A stretch of 64,000 bases of DNA, taken from NCBI GenBank assembly GCA_020636315.1, contig JACJYA010000025.1, forward strand, positions 1-64,000, given 5' to 3'. The position numbers and the translations under genes are program-made. The notes beneath the pieces are model-generated. The model was not told the DNA's origin and did no database searches. It was given only the letters and a program-made list of their open reading frames with translations. The stretch comes from Lewinellaceae bacterium (lineage in GTDB: Bacteria; Bacteroidota; Bacteroidia; Chitinophagales; Saprospiraceae). How positions within the stretch are numbered: the first letter of the stretch is position 1; the number at the start of each line of letters is the position of its first letter. This document shows positions 10,201 to 18,664 of this stretch, piece by piece.

Positions 10201-10769
10201 ATCTCGGCCTTGTTTACTTCGGGCAGGGCCTCGAACCGGTCCTTTAGTTTATCGGCAAAACGCTTCAGCTTCAGCCCGTCATAGTCTCCGCTGATGTTGA
10301 CGAACATGATTGGGATATCGCTGAAGGCAAACTCCACCACATCCGGCTGGCTGGTGAGGTTGGAAGGCAGGTCGGGCTTGGCTTTATCGACCGCGTCTTT
10401 CACCTTTTGTTTGGCAATTTCCGGAGTGACGTCAGTATCGAATTCTACGATGATGCTGCTGTAGTCCGTCATCGAAATGGAATTCACCTTGTTGATCTTC
10501 ACCCCGGAGATCCCTTTGATCTGCTTTTCAATGGGCCGGGTCACCAGGTTCTCAATATCCTGCGGAGAGTTGCCCACATACACCGTCGTCACCGAAATGG
10601 TGGGCACTGCAATGTCTGGAAATTGCTCTTTGGGCAAAGAGGTAAAAGTGAAGAACCCATACACGGTGATGATGATGATGATGAGGTACATCGCCGTGCG
10701 GTTGTCCACTGCCCAACTGGTAGGCTTGAATTCCTTGAATACTTCCGGGATCTTTTTTGCTCCTGGCAT
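7206..10769 (-). CDS. RND-family efflux pump inner-membrane subunit
   Basis: 1187 residues. This is a full-length HAE-type RND transporter: a first transmembrane helix (residues 27-45), a large periplasmic loop, helices 2-6 with the proton-relay pair in GIIVDDAIVVIENTH, a second periplasmic loop, and helices 8-12 with GIVIKNGILLVEF. It is expected to drive drug, lipid or metal efflux with proton motive force as a trimer spanning to the outer membrane through the adaptor encoded just upstream at 10936-12090. No TolC-type outer-membrane factor is encoded here, so a channel elsewhere must be used. The final segment after helix 12 is slightly extended and hydrophobic. Confidence 0.95.
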   Translation of the reverse strand: MPGAKKIPEVFKEFKPTSWAVDNRTAMYLIIIIITVYGFFTFTSLPKEQFPDIAVPTISVTTVYVGNSPQDIENLVTRPIEKQIKGISGVKINKVNSISMTDYSSIIVEFDTDVTPEIAKQKVKDAVDKAKPDLPSNLTSQPDVVEFAFSDIPIMFVNISGDYDGLKLKRFADKLKDRFEALPEVNKAEIVGAPEREIQVNVDPIAMEKAMVSFTDIANAISSENMDISGGQLEIGDMDRALRIKGQLASSLQMESLVVKTPTGGSVRLQDIAEIKDTLKRQESFARLNGKNVITLNIIKRSGENLINCADEVKAIVEEMKVSELPKDLDVVVTGDQSLQAATSFTELVNTIIIGFLLVLLVLMFFMGVANAFFVALSVPLSVFVAFIFLPAADLIVGGNVTLNFIVLFALLFALGIIVDDAIVVIENTHRIFDNGRVPIVKAAKIAAGEVFLPVLAGTATVVAPFVPLLFWKGIIGKFMIYLPVILIFTLMASLIVAFIINPVFAVSFMKPDEKAPPGKLGIFKKWWLWALFLTGILARVASLKAFGSFLLLLGLLIVLNRLLIKDIIYAFQTRALPRLMNGYESLLRWLLKGWRPPWAFFLVFILFFISLFALVMRNPNLPFFPSGQPNYIYVYLKMPIGTKAEETDRVLRQLENRTYRALAGLKPGEPGSIVESIISNVAVNANNPMDNNRGVQSNLGRIQVSFVEFAERPYQPTLPYLDSIRAAVKGIPGAEVTVEQEAKGPPTEPPVNIEVAGDDFDAISRVAKDLYNYLDTSRVDGIENLALDIDLNNPEIAITVDKERAAIEGISTAQVGDAIRTALFGKEASTLKDGEDEYDIMVRYDEQHRNDLQSLLNMRITFRDFNTGQIRQVPVSSVARFDFTSTAGMIKRKNIKRTIQLQSAVTDLTAVARINQELARKISQFRSAYPIPEGVTITQTGESEQQRETNAFLGRALLIATGLIFLILALQFNSLSKPFLIVTEIFFSVIGVFLGFAFTGMTMPTVMVLVGIIGLAGIVIKNGILLVEFTEELRKRGLRIREAAIEAGKVRIIPVLLTAVSTVLGLVPLAIGFNINFETLLSNFDPQIWIGGDSVVFWGPLAWTIIFGLIFSFFLTLLMIPSMYLIAERLKRPMEKFYGTRFVALLGFLGPLFFLFVGFMYLVRWLTGRKVWNGTYPQETGRLKQE

Positions 10770-10829
10770 GTCTTTGGTATATCAGATGACGTTCTATTCA
10801 ACCTGTCATTTGGCGCTTTTCGGGAGCGT

Positions 10830-10884
10830 TGTTTCTGGTTTCTGGGTTTCTGAAAACCAGCGGGTGTCTTGTCCGGTTAGCCCC
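10830..10884 (-). repeat. Degenerate dispersed-element fragment
   Basis: The minus strand contains CTAACCGGACAAGACACC, then CGCTGGTTTTCAGAAACCCA. This is the middle of the dispersed element, rearranged and without terminal repeats. It lies between the adaptor and RND pump genes. Confidence 0.5.
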
Positions 10885-10935
10885 ACTCACCCACTCACCC
10901 TCTCTCCCATCTCTATGTCTCCCCCTCTCCCCCTC
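10885..10935 (-). repeat. G-rich tract fused to the adaptor stop codon
   Basis: Immediately after the TGA (10936-10938) the coding strand reads GAGGGGGAGAGGGGGAGACA and then further GGGAGAG/GGGTGAGT units, with almost no C for about 50 bases. It separates two genes that are expected to be co-transcribed. Confidence 0.65.
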
Positions 10936-12090
10936 TCATATATCCTCCACCACCTGCCCGTCGTAAAGGTCCTGATACCCCTTGGTGACCAGCAGGTCTC
11001 CGGGCTGCAGGCCGTTGAGTATTTCGATCTGCCCGCCGTAGAGTTCGCCCAGGGTGATCCTTACTTTTTTTGCTGTTTTGTGTTCTCCGCCTTCGGCCAT
11101 CAGGTAAACGTACTTTCCCTGGTCATCCGACTGTACGATGTTCACCGGAATGACGATGGCTTTGGCGCTGGAATGGCTCAGGATCTTTACGGATGCCGAC
11201 ATGTTGGGTTTGAGGCCGGCAGCCGAAGGGATCCGGCATACGGCGGTGAACCCTACGGAAGCGGCGTTGACCGACTGGCTGATGCGCTCGATCCTGGTTT
11301 TAAAGGACCGGTTTGCGGGGGGGACTTCCACCAGCACCGTTGTACCAGCTCTGACTTCCGTTGCATAATTTTCGGGAATATCCACTTCGACGGTCAGGTC
11401 ATTGTTGTTAACGATCTGTATCTGCGGGCCGGTAGCGCCCATGCCGGTGAACAACTCGCCCGGCTTGATATTTACGATTTCCGCAATACCGCTCTGGTCG
11501 GCGTAAACCAGATAGGTTTTTAGCTGCTCTTCCTGGACGGCGATCTGGTTTTTCAGCCCATCGACGTTGTTTTTTGCGTTCAGCAACTGCACTTCCGAAC
11601 CGATCTTCTGATCCCAGAGGGACTTTGTCCTTTCGTAAATATCCTGGGCAAAAGCCAGCTGCGTTTTGGTGGAAGCTATGGACTGCTGCAGCACCTGGTC
11701 GTCCAGTTTGAGGATCAACTGCCCTTTTTTGACGTATTGCCCTTCGGCGATGAGCACTTCTTTTACATAGCCGCCCACCCCGTTCCGTGGCGCTACATAG
11801 GAGATGTTTTCCGAACTCACCCTGCCCTGCAGGTTGATGTAGGCTTCGAAGCCTTCCGGCGCGACCTCCACAACGGAGACCAGCTTAGGCTGCACGGCCT
11901 TCGAGGGGTCCAGTTGGACGATCTCCGCCTCCAGGGCCGATATTTTTTTCGCCAGGCTGGCCTGCTGTTTTTTCAGTTTGGCCAGTTCGGAAGTTTTGGC
12001 CTCCAGGGCATTGCCGGAAGGGGACGGGCTTTCTTTCTGTTGGCAGGCGCTTGCGAGGACGAGGAGGAAAAGGAATAAAGTAGTCCGCAT
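10936..12090 (-). CDS. RND efflux periplasmic adaptor lipoprotein
   Basis: 384 residues from ATG 12090. The signal MRTTLFLFLLVLASACQQ has a clean lipobox (LASAC), so the mature protein is lipid-anchored. An ATG nine codons upstream is possible. After the lipobox comes a heptad coiled coil (residues ~25-55), then a barrel-sandwich hybrid/lipoyl half (EGQYVKKGQLILKLDD), a helical hairpin, the second lipoyl half, a beta barrel and a membrane-proximal domain. It bridges the RND pump encoded 165 bp downstream to an outer-membrane channel. The spacer between them holds repeat DNA. Confidence 0.93.
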   Translation of the reverse strand: MRTTLFLFLLVLASACQQKESPSPSGNALEAKTSELAKLKKQQASLAKKISALEAEIVQLDPSKAVQPKLVSVVEVAPEGFEAYINLQGRVSSENISYVAPRNGVGGYVKEVLIAEGQYVKKGQLILKLDDQVLQQSIASTKTQLAFAQDIYERTKSLWDQKIGSEVQLLNAKNNVDGLKNQIAVQEEQLKTYLVYADQSGIAEIVNIKPGELFTGMGATGPQIQIVNNNDLTVEVDIPENYATEVRAGTTVLVEVPPANRSFKTRIERISQSVNAASVGFTAVCRIPSAAGLKPNMSASVKILSHSSAKAIVIPVNIVQSDDQGKYVYLMAEGGEHKTAKKVRITLGELYGGQIEILNGLQPGDLLVTKGYQDLYDGQVVEDI

Positions 12091-12266
12091 TGTCGTGATA
12101 CTTTTAAACTTGAGCATCTTTGGTTATCAGGCAATTTGGCCAGCTTGCGAAAGGTAACATTAATAATAACACATGGAAACGCGTTTCTTTCGTTCCGGCT
12201 TTTATTTTTTGGGCCTTTTTACTGCGCTCCTGGCTGGCCGGTAACAAAACCGGCAGAAAGACGGCA

Positions 12267-12295
12267 GGACAGAAAAAAGTCACTTTTGCCTGTCC
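12267..12295 (-). other. Hairpin at the end of the DUF1003 remnant
   Basis: GGACAG pairs with CTGTCC and an inner AAAAG pairs with CTTTT, giving a stem that spans the stop codon of the DUF1003 fragment. A T-rich arm is present, but there is no clean T-run after the stem, so a terminator role is uncertain. Confidence 0.35.
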
Positions 12296-12480
12296 GTCAG
12301 TTCCTCCAGCAGCTTCGTCTGATAGCGCTGGATCTCCAGGAGGGTTTTGAACTGCTCTTCCATCAGCAGGTTCATCTTCTGGTGCAGGTTGCGCACCTCG
12401 ATCTCGGCCTTGAGGTTGATCAGATAGTCATTCTCCGCCCGCTGCCGGTCTTTTTCTTCCTGCCGGTTCTGAGACATCAT
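12280..12480 (-). pseudogene. Detached cytoplasmic tail of a DUF1003 protein
   Basis: 66 residues starting MMSQNRQEEKDRQRAENDY. This matches the conserved segment of DUF1003 membrane proteins directly after their second transmembrane helix (consensus recalled as LMSQNRQ..DR..aehDyevN), followed by a coiled-coil tail. The membrane part is missing: upstream is the PPK2 gene, whose stop is one base before this ATG. It could be translated by coupling as a small cytosolic protein, or be a dead remnant left by recombination. The exact start at the domain boundary favours a truncation of an ancestral gene; whether it is functional is unknown. Confidence 0.6.
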
Positions 12481-12481
12481 A

Positions 12482-13363
12482 TTACTCCTTCTCCAACCTT
12501 TCTTTGGCCTGTTGCAACAATATTTTTTCCTTCTCAGAAACCACCGGCATCTTGATATTCATGCGTTTCAGGGTTTCGACGATGATATTGCCGATAGCCA
12601 TCCGGCTGAACCACTTGTGGTCGGCGGGGATGACATACCAGGGGGCAAATTCGGTGGATGTCTTGCTGATGGCCGTTTCGTAGGCCTTTTGGTAATCGTC
12701 CCAGTAGGCGCGTTCTTCGATATCGGCGGCGGAAAATTTCCAGTTCTTTTCCGGTTTTTCTATCCGCTCCAGGAAACGCTTCTTTTGTTCCTTCTTCGAG
12801 AGGTGGAGGAAGAACTTGATGATGGTAGTGCCGTTTTCCGAAATGGTGCGTTCGAAGTTGTTGATCTGCCGGTAGCGGGCCTTCCAGAATTTTTCACCTA
12901 CGTCCTTTACCGAATGGATACCCGGCAGGTTCTCGGCCAGCAGAAACTCGGGGTGCACTTTGGTGATCAGTACGTTCTCGTAGTGAGAGCGGTTGAAAAT
13001 GCCGATCCTGCCCCGGTCGGGCAGCCTGGAATAGTGCCGCCAGAGATAGTCATGCTCCAACTCCAGGGTAGAGGGGTGTTTGAAACTGTGCACCTCGCAA
13101 CCCTGCGGATTGATGCCGGACAATACGTGCCGGATGGCACTGTCTTTGCCGGCGGCGTCCATGGCCTGGAAAATGATGAGCAGGGCCTGCCGGTTTTCCG
13201 CGTACAGGCGGTATTGCAATTCTGACATCAGGCCGATATCCTCCCTTAACTGGGCCTTTGCCGACTTTTTATTTTTGAATCCGTCTCTGGAGCCGGGATC
13301 ATAGTCCTTCAGGGAAATAACCTTCTTGGCTGCCACTCTGAATTTTTGGGTATCTATGCTCAT
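12482..13363 (-). CDS. ppk2: PPK2-family polyphosphate kinase
   Basis: 293 residues, the normal length for one-domain PPK2. Walker A-like FQAMDAAGKDSAIRHV spans residues 65-80, with D69, K73 and D74. Walker B/lid region GRIGIFNRSHYENVLI follows at about 118-133. The enzyme transfers phosphate between polyphosphate and nucleotides in the cytoplasm. The AMDAAGKDS form is typical of class III enzymes, which can phosphorylate both nucleoside mono- and diphosphates (class assignment is inference). It is followed within one base by the DUF1003 remnant. Its upstream spacer is AT-rich with no clear promoter match. Confidence 0.93.
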   Translation of the reverse strand: MSIDTQKFRVAAKKVISLKDYDPGSRDGFKNKKSAKAQLREDIGLMSELQYRLYAENRQALLIIFQAMDAAGKDSAIRHVLSGINPQGCEVHSFKHPSTLELEHDYLWRHYSRLPDRGRIGIFNRSHYENVLITKVHPEFLLAENLPGIHSVKDVGEKFWKARYRQINNFERTISENGTTIIKFFLHLSKKEQKKRFLERIEKPEKNWKFSAADIEERAYWDDYQKAYETAISKTSTEFAPWYVIPADHKWFSRMAIGNIIVETLKRMNIKMPVVSEKEKILLQQAKERLEKE

Positions 13364-13497
13364 ATCAGGTTGGTTATAATGACATTATTCAATGTATAAA
13401 TCTTTTCCATAGGTACATGGACTGCCCGTTTCATTCAGCAAAATCGAAGACGGAGTCTGAATCCCAACGGTTTACCCTCTGCCTTCCCGAAAGCCAC

Positions 13498-13579
13498 TTT
13501 TACACTCATACACTCATACACTCATACACTCATACACTCATACACTCATACACTCATACACTTTTACACCCTTACACCC
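13498..13579 (-). repeat. GTGTATGA tandem tract fused to a stop codon
   Basis: Directly after the TAA of the MprF-like gene the coding strand runs GGGTGTAAGGGTGTAAAAGT, then about eight units of GTGTATGA (period 8). The stop codon is part of the first unit. The same GTGTAAAAGTGTA motif follows the MazG-like gene at 45411. Confidence 0.75.
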
Positions 13580-16168
13580 TTAAACTTTCCCCCCCATCAC
13601 CTCCTCCAATGCCCCCGGCAGGTACACCAGGTCAAAGGGCGCCGAATAGGCCAGGTGCATAGCTGTCCATTCCGGCTCGAATTTCTCCTTAAAGAAACGC
13701 AGGCTTTTGTAATGGGAGAATTGACGCATGCGCTCGTAGGCGAGTTTGATGGCCCGCTCCTGAACGTTTTCGGGCGCGTCAATGCCGCTCATGGGCACCA
13801 TGCCCAGGTCGCAGCGATGGAACCCTTGTTCTTTCAGGGTGAGGAACATATTGACGAACAAGAAATCCATGACGCCGTTGGGGGCATCTTCGGTCTTGCG
13901 CATCAGGTCGAAATTGGCTTCTCCAGGCACGTAGTCAGGTATGATGTTGACAAAGCCGGCAATCTTGCCCTCCTGGTTCTCTATGGTGAAAATGGGCTGG
14001 TTTTTCAATACTTCCTCCTCAAAAAAACCCTGGGAAAAGGCCAACTCGCTGCGTTTGGTTTCCCGCAGCCAGTCGTCACTGACGGCTCTGAGCTGCTGGA
14101 GGAAGCCATCCCGCTGCGGCGGATCGTAGGTGTGAAAGGAATATCCTTCTTTTTCCAGACGGTTCATTACGTTGCGGAGGGCTTTTTTATCCTTGCCCTG
14201 CAGGCTGAAGGTATCGAGGTTGACTACGGCGCTCTCCCCGATCGGCAGCAGTTTTTTGCCCAGCTTTTCAAAAATGGGTATGGCCGGCTGAGAAATGCGG
14301 TACCAGGCAGGGCGTAACCCGTTTTGACGGCACCACCGCTCAAAAGCCGGGATCATTTCAGCCATAGCTGCTTCATTCCGGCATACCGGCGTTTCCAGGG
14401 CAATGGCGTAGCTGCGGCTGGTTTTGAACGCTACGAACCCCTCCTCATCCTCACTGAACCAAAAGGTCTTATCGGAATACGTCTTGAAATAGTCCAGAGA
14501 GGAATGCCCATATTTTTCCACCAGCGCCTGTGCCTTCAGGCGGCTCTCCTCTGCCGTTGGCGGGTGGCGGACAAGGGGGCGCAGGAGCAGGAATACGAGG
14601 TAGGCCAGGGTGGCGCCCCCGAGAAAGTTCATACCGTAGAGAAATTCTTTCCCGAATGGAGTTGCAGGGGTCAGGCTGAAATTCATTAAAAAGAAGCTGC
14701 CCAGGGCCTGCCGGAATGATTGCCAGAGGGTAAAATCCGCAGTAAAATGTTTTTCGTCCATAAAGAAGAAGCCCACTGTGCCGAAGAGCAATACGCCCCC
14801 TACGGTTACCAATCCGGGAAACAGGCTGCGCCTAGCCAGCCGGAGGTCAGTTCTGATGAAATATTGCTTCCGCTGGTAAAGCAGGCTGCCCAGAACCACA
14901 AGGGCAATGGCCGCCTCTTCATAGTCGATGCCTTTGGATAAATGGGTGATGAGAGACAACCCGCTCAGCGCCACGGCCATCAGCCAGGCGCTGCGCAGCC
15001 CCCGAAGCAGGTAGGCTCCCACCCCCAGCATCAGCACTCCGGAGAAAAGTACGAAATAGGTGGAGGCGTGAATGGCGGCCAGCGGCAGGTATTCTTTGAG
15101 GAGGTGGAGGCGTTCCGGCTCGGCGGGCGTGATGGCGCTCAGGATGTTCACCAGGCCGAGGGCGAACAGCAGCAATGCCGGGAATATCCGCAGCAGCAAG
15201 GCGCCTCGCTGTGCTATTAATACAGCCGTCCCTAACAGAAGCAGTGACCAGAATTCGAAAAAGCGGAACAGCATGGCCACCGAAATAGCCGCAACGGTGG
15301 AGAATCCGAACAGAGTCAGCGCATAGGTGAGCGTCACTTCAATAGCACCCACGCCCCGAAGGAAGGGCGAGCTCATGAGCAATAACAAGACAATGGCATA
15401 ACCGATGATGGCGGCTTTCAGGGGCGCCTCGCTACCCAGCGCTTTCATGGAAATGAAAAGGTGAACAATGCCGATCACTTCAACGACACAAGAAAGAGCG
15501 GCCACTACCCAGAAATCGCGGGCACGGAATGCATGATTTTCCAATTGTCCGATGACCTCGGCAAAGGCCGGCGCCTTTCGTTCCAGAAAGAGGTAAAGCC
15601 ACCCCTTATTTGCCAGGTTTCTTACCCCCAGGGCAAGCAGCCCCAGAGTGGCGACAACCAGAAAGATACCCGCCGCAACATTGCCCGAAAGCTGGCTATT
15701 TAGGAAAAGCCAAAGCAGCGCGGGCAATCCAACGATAATGGCGGACAGAATGGAACCAATGCTGAAGATGGAGGAAGCAAAGTAAATTTGTGCAGATTCC
15801 AGGCCTTCCTTCCGCTCCAGTTCCTCGTTGAAGAAGAACATATTCGTGAGCATCCCGGCGGGAAGGAAAATACTGACGAGGTTGCGCTTCAGGTAAAGGG
15901 CTGATGCTGTAGCCAGTCCGATTTGCCGCCCGATGGCGCGAAAGCTGTAAACGTACATCAATCCCTGGATAGCGACAAAAACTGCTACCAGCAACAGTCC
16001 GGTAATGACCCAGAACCCGCTGGCCTCGGACAAGGTGGCGGCTACTTTGTGCACCTCCGCCCGCTCATGACGGAAAAAATAAATACCCACGCCTACGAAG
16101 AAGAGGCTGAGCGCAACCTGGAGCAGTATCTTCTGGTTGGTTCTCAGAAATAGCAGGGTTTGGCTCAT
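13580..16168 (-). CDS. mprF: MprF-like bifunctional flippase / aminoacyl-phosphatidylglycerol synthase
   Basis: 862 residues. Residues 1 to about 510 contain some 14 transmembrane helices: an LPG-synthase-type flippase region, then a second bundle. Residues from about 530 form the cytosolic DUF2156/GNAT-like catalytic domain (GHSSLDYFKTYSDKTFWFSE; later GVMDFLFVNMFLTLKEQGF). Known MprF enzymes transfer Lys or Ala from tRNA to phosphatidylglycerol and flip it outward, lowering surface charge and giving resistance to cationic peptides. The amino acid used here cannot be deduced, and related DUF2156 proteins act on other lipids. Full family length. Confidence 0.9.
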   Translation of the reverse strand: MSQTLLFLRTNQKILLQVALSLFFVGVGIYFFRHERAEVHKVAATLSEASGFWVITGLLLVAVFVAIQGLMYVYSFRAIGRQIGLATASALYLKRNLVSIFLPAGMLTNMFFFNEELERKEGLESAQIYFASSIFSIGSILSAIIVGLPALLWLFLNSQLSGNVAAGIFLVVATLGLLALGVRNLANKGWLYLFLERKAPAFAEVIGQLENHAFRARDFWVVAALSCVVEVIGIVHLFISMKALGSEAPLKAAIIGYAIVLLLLMSSPFLRGVGAIEVTLTYALTLFGFSTVAAISVAMLFRFFEFWSLLLLGTAVLIAQRGALLLRIFPALLLFALGLVNILSAITPAEPERLHLLKEYLPLAAIHASTYFVLFSGVLMLGVGAYLLRGLRSAWLMAVALSGLSLITHLSKGIDYEEAAIALVVLGSLLYQRKQYFIRTDLRLARRSLFPGLVTVGGVLLFGTVGFFFMDEKHFTADFTLWQSFRQALGSFFLMNFSLTPATPFGKEFLYGMNFLGGATLAYLVFLLLRPLVRHPPTAEESRLKAQALVEKYGHSSLDYFKTYSDKTFWFSEDEEGFVAFKTSRSYAIALETPVCRNEAAMAEMIPAFERWCRQNGLRPAWYRISQPAIPIFEKLGKKLLPIGESAVVNLDTFSLQGKDKKALRNVMNRLEKEGYSFHTYDPPQRDGFLQQLRAVSDDWLRETKRSELAFSQGFFEEEVLKNQPIFTIENQEGKIAGFVNIIPDYVPGEANFDLMRKTEDAPNGVMDFLFVNMFLTLKEQGFHRCDLGMVPMSGIDAPENVQERAIKLAYERMRQFSHYKSLRFFKEKFEPEWTAMHLAYSAPFDLVYLPGALEEVMGGKV

Positions 16169-16362
16169 TTTCTTTGCTTGTTCTTTTGGGAAGCCAGCAT
16201 TTTAAATGCCACCATCACCAGAAAAATTTCACCTGCCCCAGGTAACTAACCGATTGCGCCATCCATTGATAGCCGGGGTAATGGCGGACAAACCAATAGT
16301 CGGTAGCGAACTGCCCAACACCGGCGGCCAGGCAGCTTACAAAACCCGCCCGGGCCAGGAAT

Positions 16363-16551
16363 TCAGGGCTCTTCATCTTCCTGGTTACTTCTCATGGCCA
16401 TCAGTGTGATCACCGCAATGAGCAGGAAGCCTGCCGTGAAAGCAATGGCGCCCCAACGCCAGGCTTCGATGGTATAGGCCAGAATGGCCGTGATCACCGA
16501 CAGCACCAGAAAAAGGTATAACTGAAGTTGCCGTTTTTTGCTCTTGTCCAC
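16363..16551 (-). CDS. Small two-helix membrane protein
   Basis: 62 residues from a GTG start at 16551. A basic N-terminus is followed by hydrophobic segments at about 12-29 and 34-53, then an acidic tail NQEDEEP. Family not recognised. The composition fits a real small inner-membrane protein. It lies between the MprF-like gene and the EEP phosphoesterase on the same strand. Confidence 0.55.
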   Translation of the reverse strand: MDKSKKRQLQLYLFLVLSVITAILAYTIEAWRWGAIAFTAGFLLIAVITLMAMRSNQEDEEP

Positions 16552-16589
16552 TTTTGGTTTTTTTGACAGGACTAAGCGAACCGCTTAAG

Positions 16590-17678
16590 TCACATTATTT
16601 TGTTTTGCAATGGAGCTTCCAGTTTCCGTTGCAGATATTCCTCCGAGAAGTCCACCCTGAGTTCCACCCACATGGGCAGGTGGTCGCTCATCTGGAAAGT
16701 ACGCCAGTAGTTGAGGTAGTACAGGGAAGTATTTTTCCGTTCCTTGCCTTCAGAGGTTTTCTGGTAGCTTTCGCCCATTTCCGGGATGTATGTTTTTTCA
16801 TCGCCGGGAGTAAATACGGTTTTGTAGTAGTTGAATACGCCGGCCTTTCCGGTGGTGCTGAAGCGGCCCGGCCGTACCCGGAAGGCAATCTGGTCGTAAA
16901 ATTTATTCTGTTGTACATTAGAGGGGAGGTGCTGCAGTTCAGGCGGTATGACGAAGCCGGCGTCAGTGATCATCTTCATCGTCTGGTCGGTTGGAGAGAA
17001 TATATTGAAGTCACCGAGCAATATGAGGTTTCGGGACCACTCGAAGGGGTCTTCGCTGCGGCGTTTCAGCGCCTGAGCGATCTGGCGTATCTCCTCCACT
17101 CTTTCGGGGTTATCAGCTTTGTTTTCGCCGTAAAGGATATGGACAGTACTGAGAATAAAATCGGTCCAGCCGGTTTTGAACCCAACCATGAGCGGTGTTC
17201 TGACCACCTGGGTAACCGGATGGTAAACCGTCTTTCCATCCGCCCCTCTGGCTTCTATGGGGGGAAGCACCAACTGGCCGGCCAGGCCGCCGGGTAGTAC
17301 TTTCCTTTTGTCGAACAGGATGGCCATGCGTTCGCCATTTCCCTGGGTTCCCTCTGTCACATCAGAGAACAGGCAGTCCCAGTGCCCGCCGAGGATGTCC
17401 ATCAGGCGATTGAGCGCCCGGAGGTCCTGCCGCACTTCCTGCACGGCCACCAGGTCAAAGCGGGCAATGATCTCGGCAATGTAATAAAAGGCTTCCGGGA
17501 TGCGGTCCCCGTAAGCGGGAGAGTCAAATTCCCGGATGTTCCAGGTTGCCAGCAGGATGCTTTCTTCCGCAGTTTTCTGAGGCACTTCGGCATCGAGTTG
17601 CCGGCGCAACAGCAACAGGCGTTCTATGGTTCGCTTACCGGCTAGGGTGCTGGAGTCGAGATCTTTGTAAAAAGGCAT
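16590..17678 (-). CDS. Endonuclease/exonuclease/phosphatase (EEP) family protein
   Basis: 362 residues from ATG 17678; an upstream in-frame start adds 35 poorly conserved residues that overlap the atpG end. EEP catalytic motifs occur in order: TWNIREF (Asn), VAVQEVR (metal-binding Glu), LLGDFNIF (Asp/Asn) and MSDHLPMWVEL (SDH, catalytic His) near the C-terminus. The family hydrolyses phosphodiesters in nucleic acids or phosphate esters such as sphingomyelin or inositol phosphates; the substrate is not evident. No signal peptide, so probably cytoplasmic. It lies 100 bp behind atpG on the same strand. Confidence 0.88.
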   Translation of the reverse strand: MPFYKDLDSSTLAGKRTIERLLLLRRQLDAEVPQKTAEESILLATWNIREFDSPAYGDRIPEAFYYIAEIIARFDLVAVQEVRQDLRALNRLMDILGGHWDCLFSDVTEGTQGNGERMAILFDKRKVLPGGLAGQLVLPPIEARGADGKTVYHPVTQVVRTPLMVGFKTGWTDFILSTVHILYGENKADNPERVEEIRQIAQALKRRSEDPFEWSRNLILLGDFNIFSPTDQTMKMITDAGFVIPPELQHLPSNVQQNKFYDQIAFRVRPGRFSTTGKAGVFNYYKTVFTPGDEKTYIPEMGESYQKTSEGKERKNTSLYYLNYWRTFQMSDHLPMWVELRVDFSEEYLQRKLEAPLQNKIM

Positions 17679-17752
17679 AACAATCGCTTTTTGATGACAA
17701 TAAGATGGAGAATATCGAAAGGGCCACCCAAAATATAACAATAACGGATAAC

Positions 17753-17779
17753 AAATCCATGAATCCACGAATCCACCAA
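17753..17779 (-). repeat. GTGGATTC tandem tract fused to atpG stop
   Basis: After the atpG TGA the coding strand reads TTGGTGGATTCGTGGATTCA then TGGATTTG. This is a period-9 quasi-repeat with a single C per unit. Confidence 0.6.
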
Positions 17780-18664
17780 TCAATGCCCTTCCAAAGCCTC
17801 CGCTCCTGCGATCAGGTCGAACAATTCCTCATCGATGGCCTCCTGCCTGAGGCGGTGAAAGGCCAGGCTGAGGTTGTTGGAACGTTCCTGTATGTTTTTT
17901 TCCGCCCGTTGCATAGCTGCCAGGCGGCTGGCGTTTTCACTGGCCAGTGATTCGGCGCAGGCTTTGAACAGTGAGGAGAATAGGTATTCCCGGATCAGGG
18001 CGGTCAGTGTTGGCGCCACCTGCCCCATAGCCTCGGGGACGTTCTTCGAAGGCCATTCCAGGCCGGCCAGTTCCTGACGCCAGATCTCATCCAAAGGGAT
18101 GAATGCCCGGCTTTCCGGCTGGTAACCCGATCCATATACGGGCCGGTTATGAAAGAGATAAAACACCGTGGCAGGCCGGGCCTCCAGGGTCCGCTCGATA
18201 TGGGTGAGGACTTCCCCTACCAGGGGGATGATGGTGTGAACGGAGTTGGGAATGACAAAAAGTTGTTCAGGGCTCAACCCGACATCCTCCAGGCGTGTCC
18301 GAATGGATTCTCCCACTGCCCAGGCTGCCTTTTTGCCGGGTAATTCCCGAAGTTTGGCTGCCAGAAAATTGACGATAACATCGTTAAACGGCCCTACCAA
18401 CCCTTGTCCGGCGCCAAAAACGATAGCGGTGACGGATTCTGGTTTTGTGGCTTGCTTTTTCATCATCAAAGGCAACTGTTCCACCTGCCGGAAGCATACC
18501 AGCAGGCCAAGTTGCACCGTGCGGTGATAATTTTCCAGAGCAAGGACGGCACGTTCATACTGGCTGATGCTGGCGGCGGAAAGCGCCTTCATGGTGCGCA
18601 CTACCGATTCGAGTTTATGCGCTCCTTCGATCTTATGCCGCAGGCTTTCCAGTGTATCATTCAT
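17780..18664 (-). CDS. atpG: N-ATPase F1 subunit gamma
   Basis: 294 residues from ATG 18664 (MNDTLESLRHKIEGAHKLES). The N-terminal helix with VVRTMKALSAASI and the C-terminal helix with SLAFHRLRQEAIDEELFDL are the coiled-coil rotor shaft of gamma subunits. It connects the alpha3-beta3 head to the c-ring. It is the last gene of the atpDCQRBEFAG operon and its start overlaps the atpA end by 8 bases, indicating translational coupling. Sequence between the two helices is divergent from standard bacterial gamma, as is usual in this ATPase branch. Confidence 0.93.
   Translation of the reverse strand: MNDTLESLRHKIEGAHKLESVVRTMKALSAASISQYERAVLALENYHRTVQLGLLVCFRQVEQLPLMMKKQATKPESVTAIVFGAGQGLVGPFNDVIVNFLAAKLRELPGKKAAWAVGESIRTRLEDVGLSPEQLFVIPNSVHTIIPLVGEVLTHIERTLEARPATVFYLFHNRPVYGSGYQPESRAFIPLDEIWRQELAGLEWPSKNVPEAMGQVAPTLTALIREYLFSSLFKACAESLASENASRLAAMQRAEKNIQERSNNLSLAFHRLRQEAIDEELFDLIAGAEALEGH

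Noticed and set aside
13498..13565. Repeated CACTCATA block as a CRISPR array
   Set aside because: The units are 8-bp direct tandem repeats without spacers or dyad symmetry; it belongs to the stop-codon-linked tracts.
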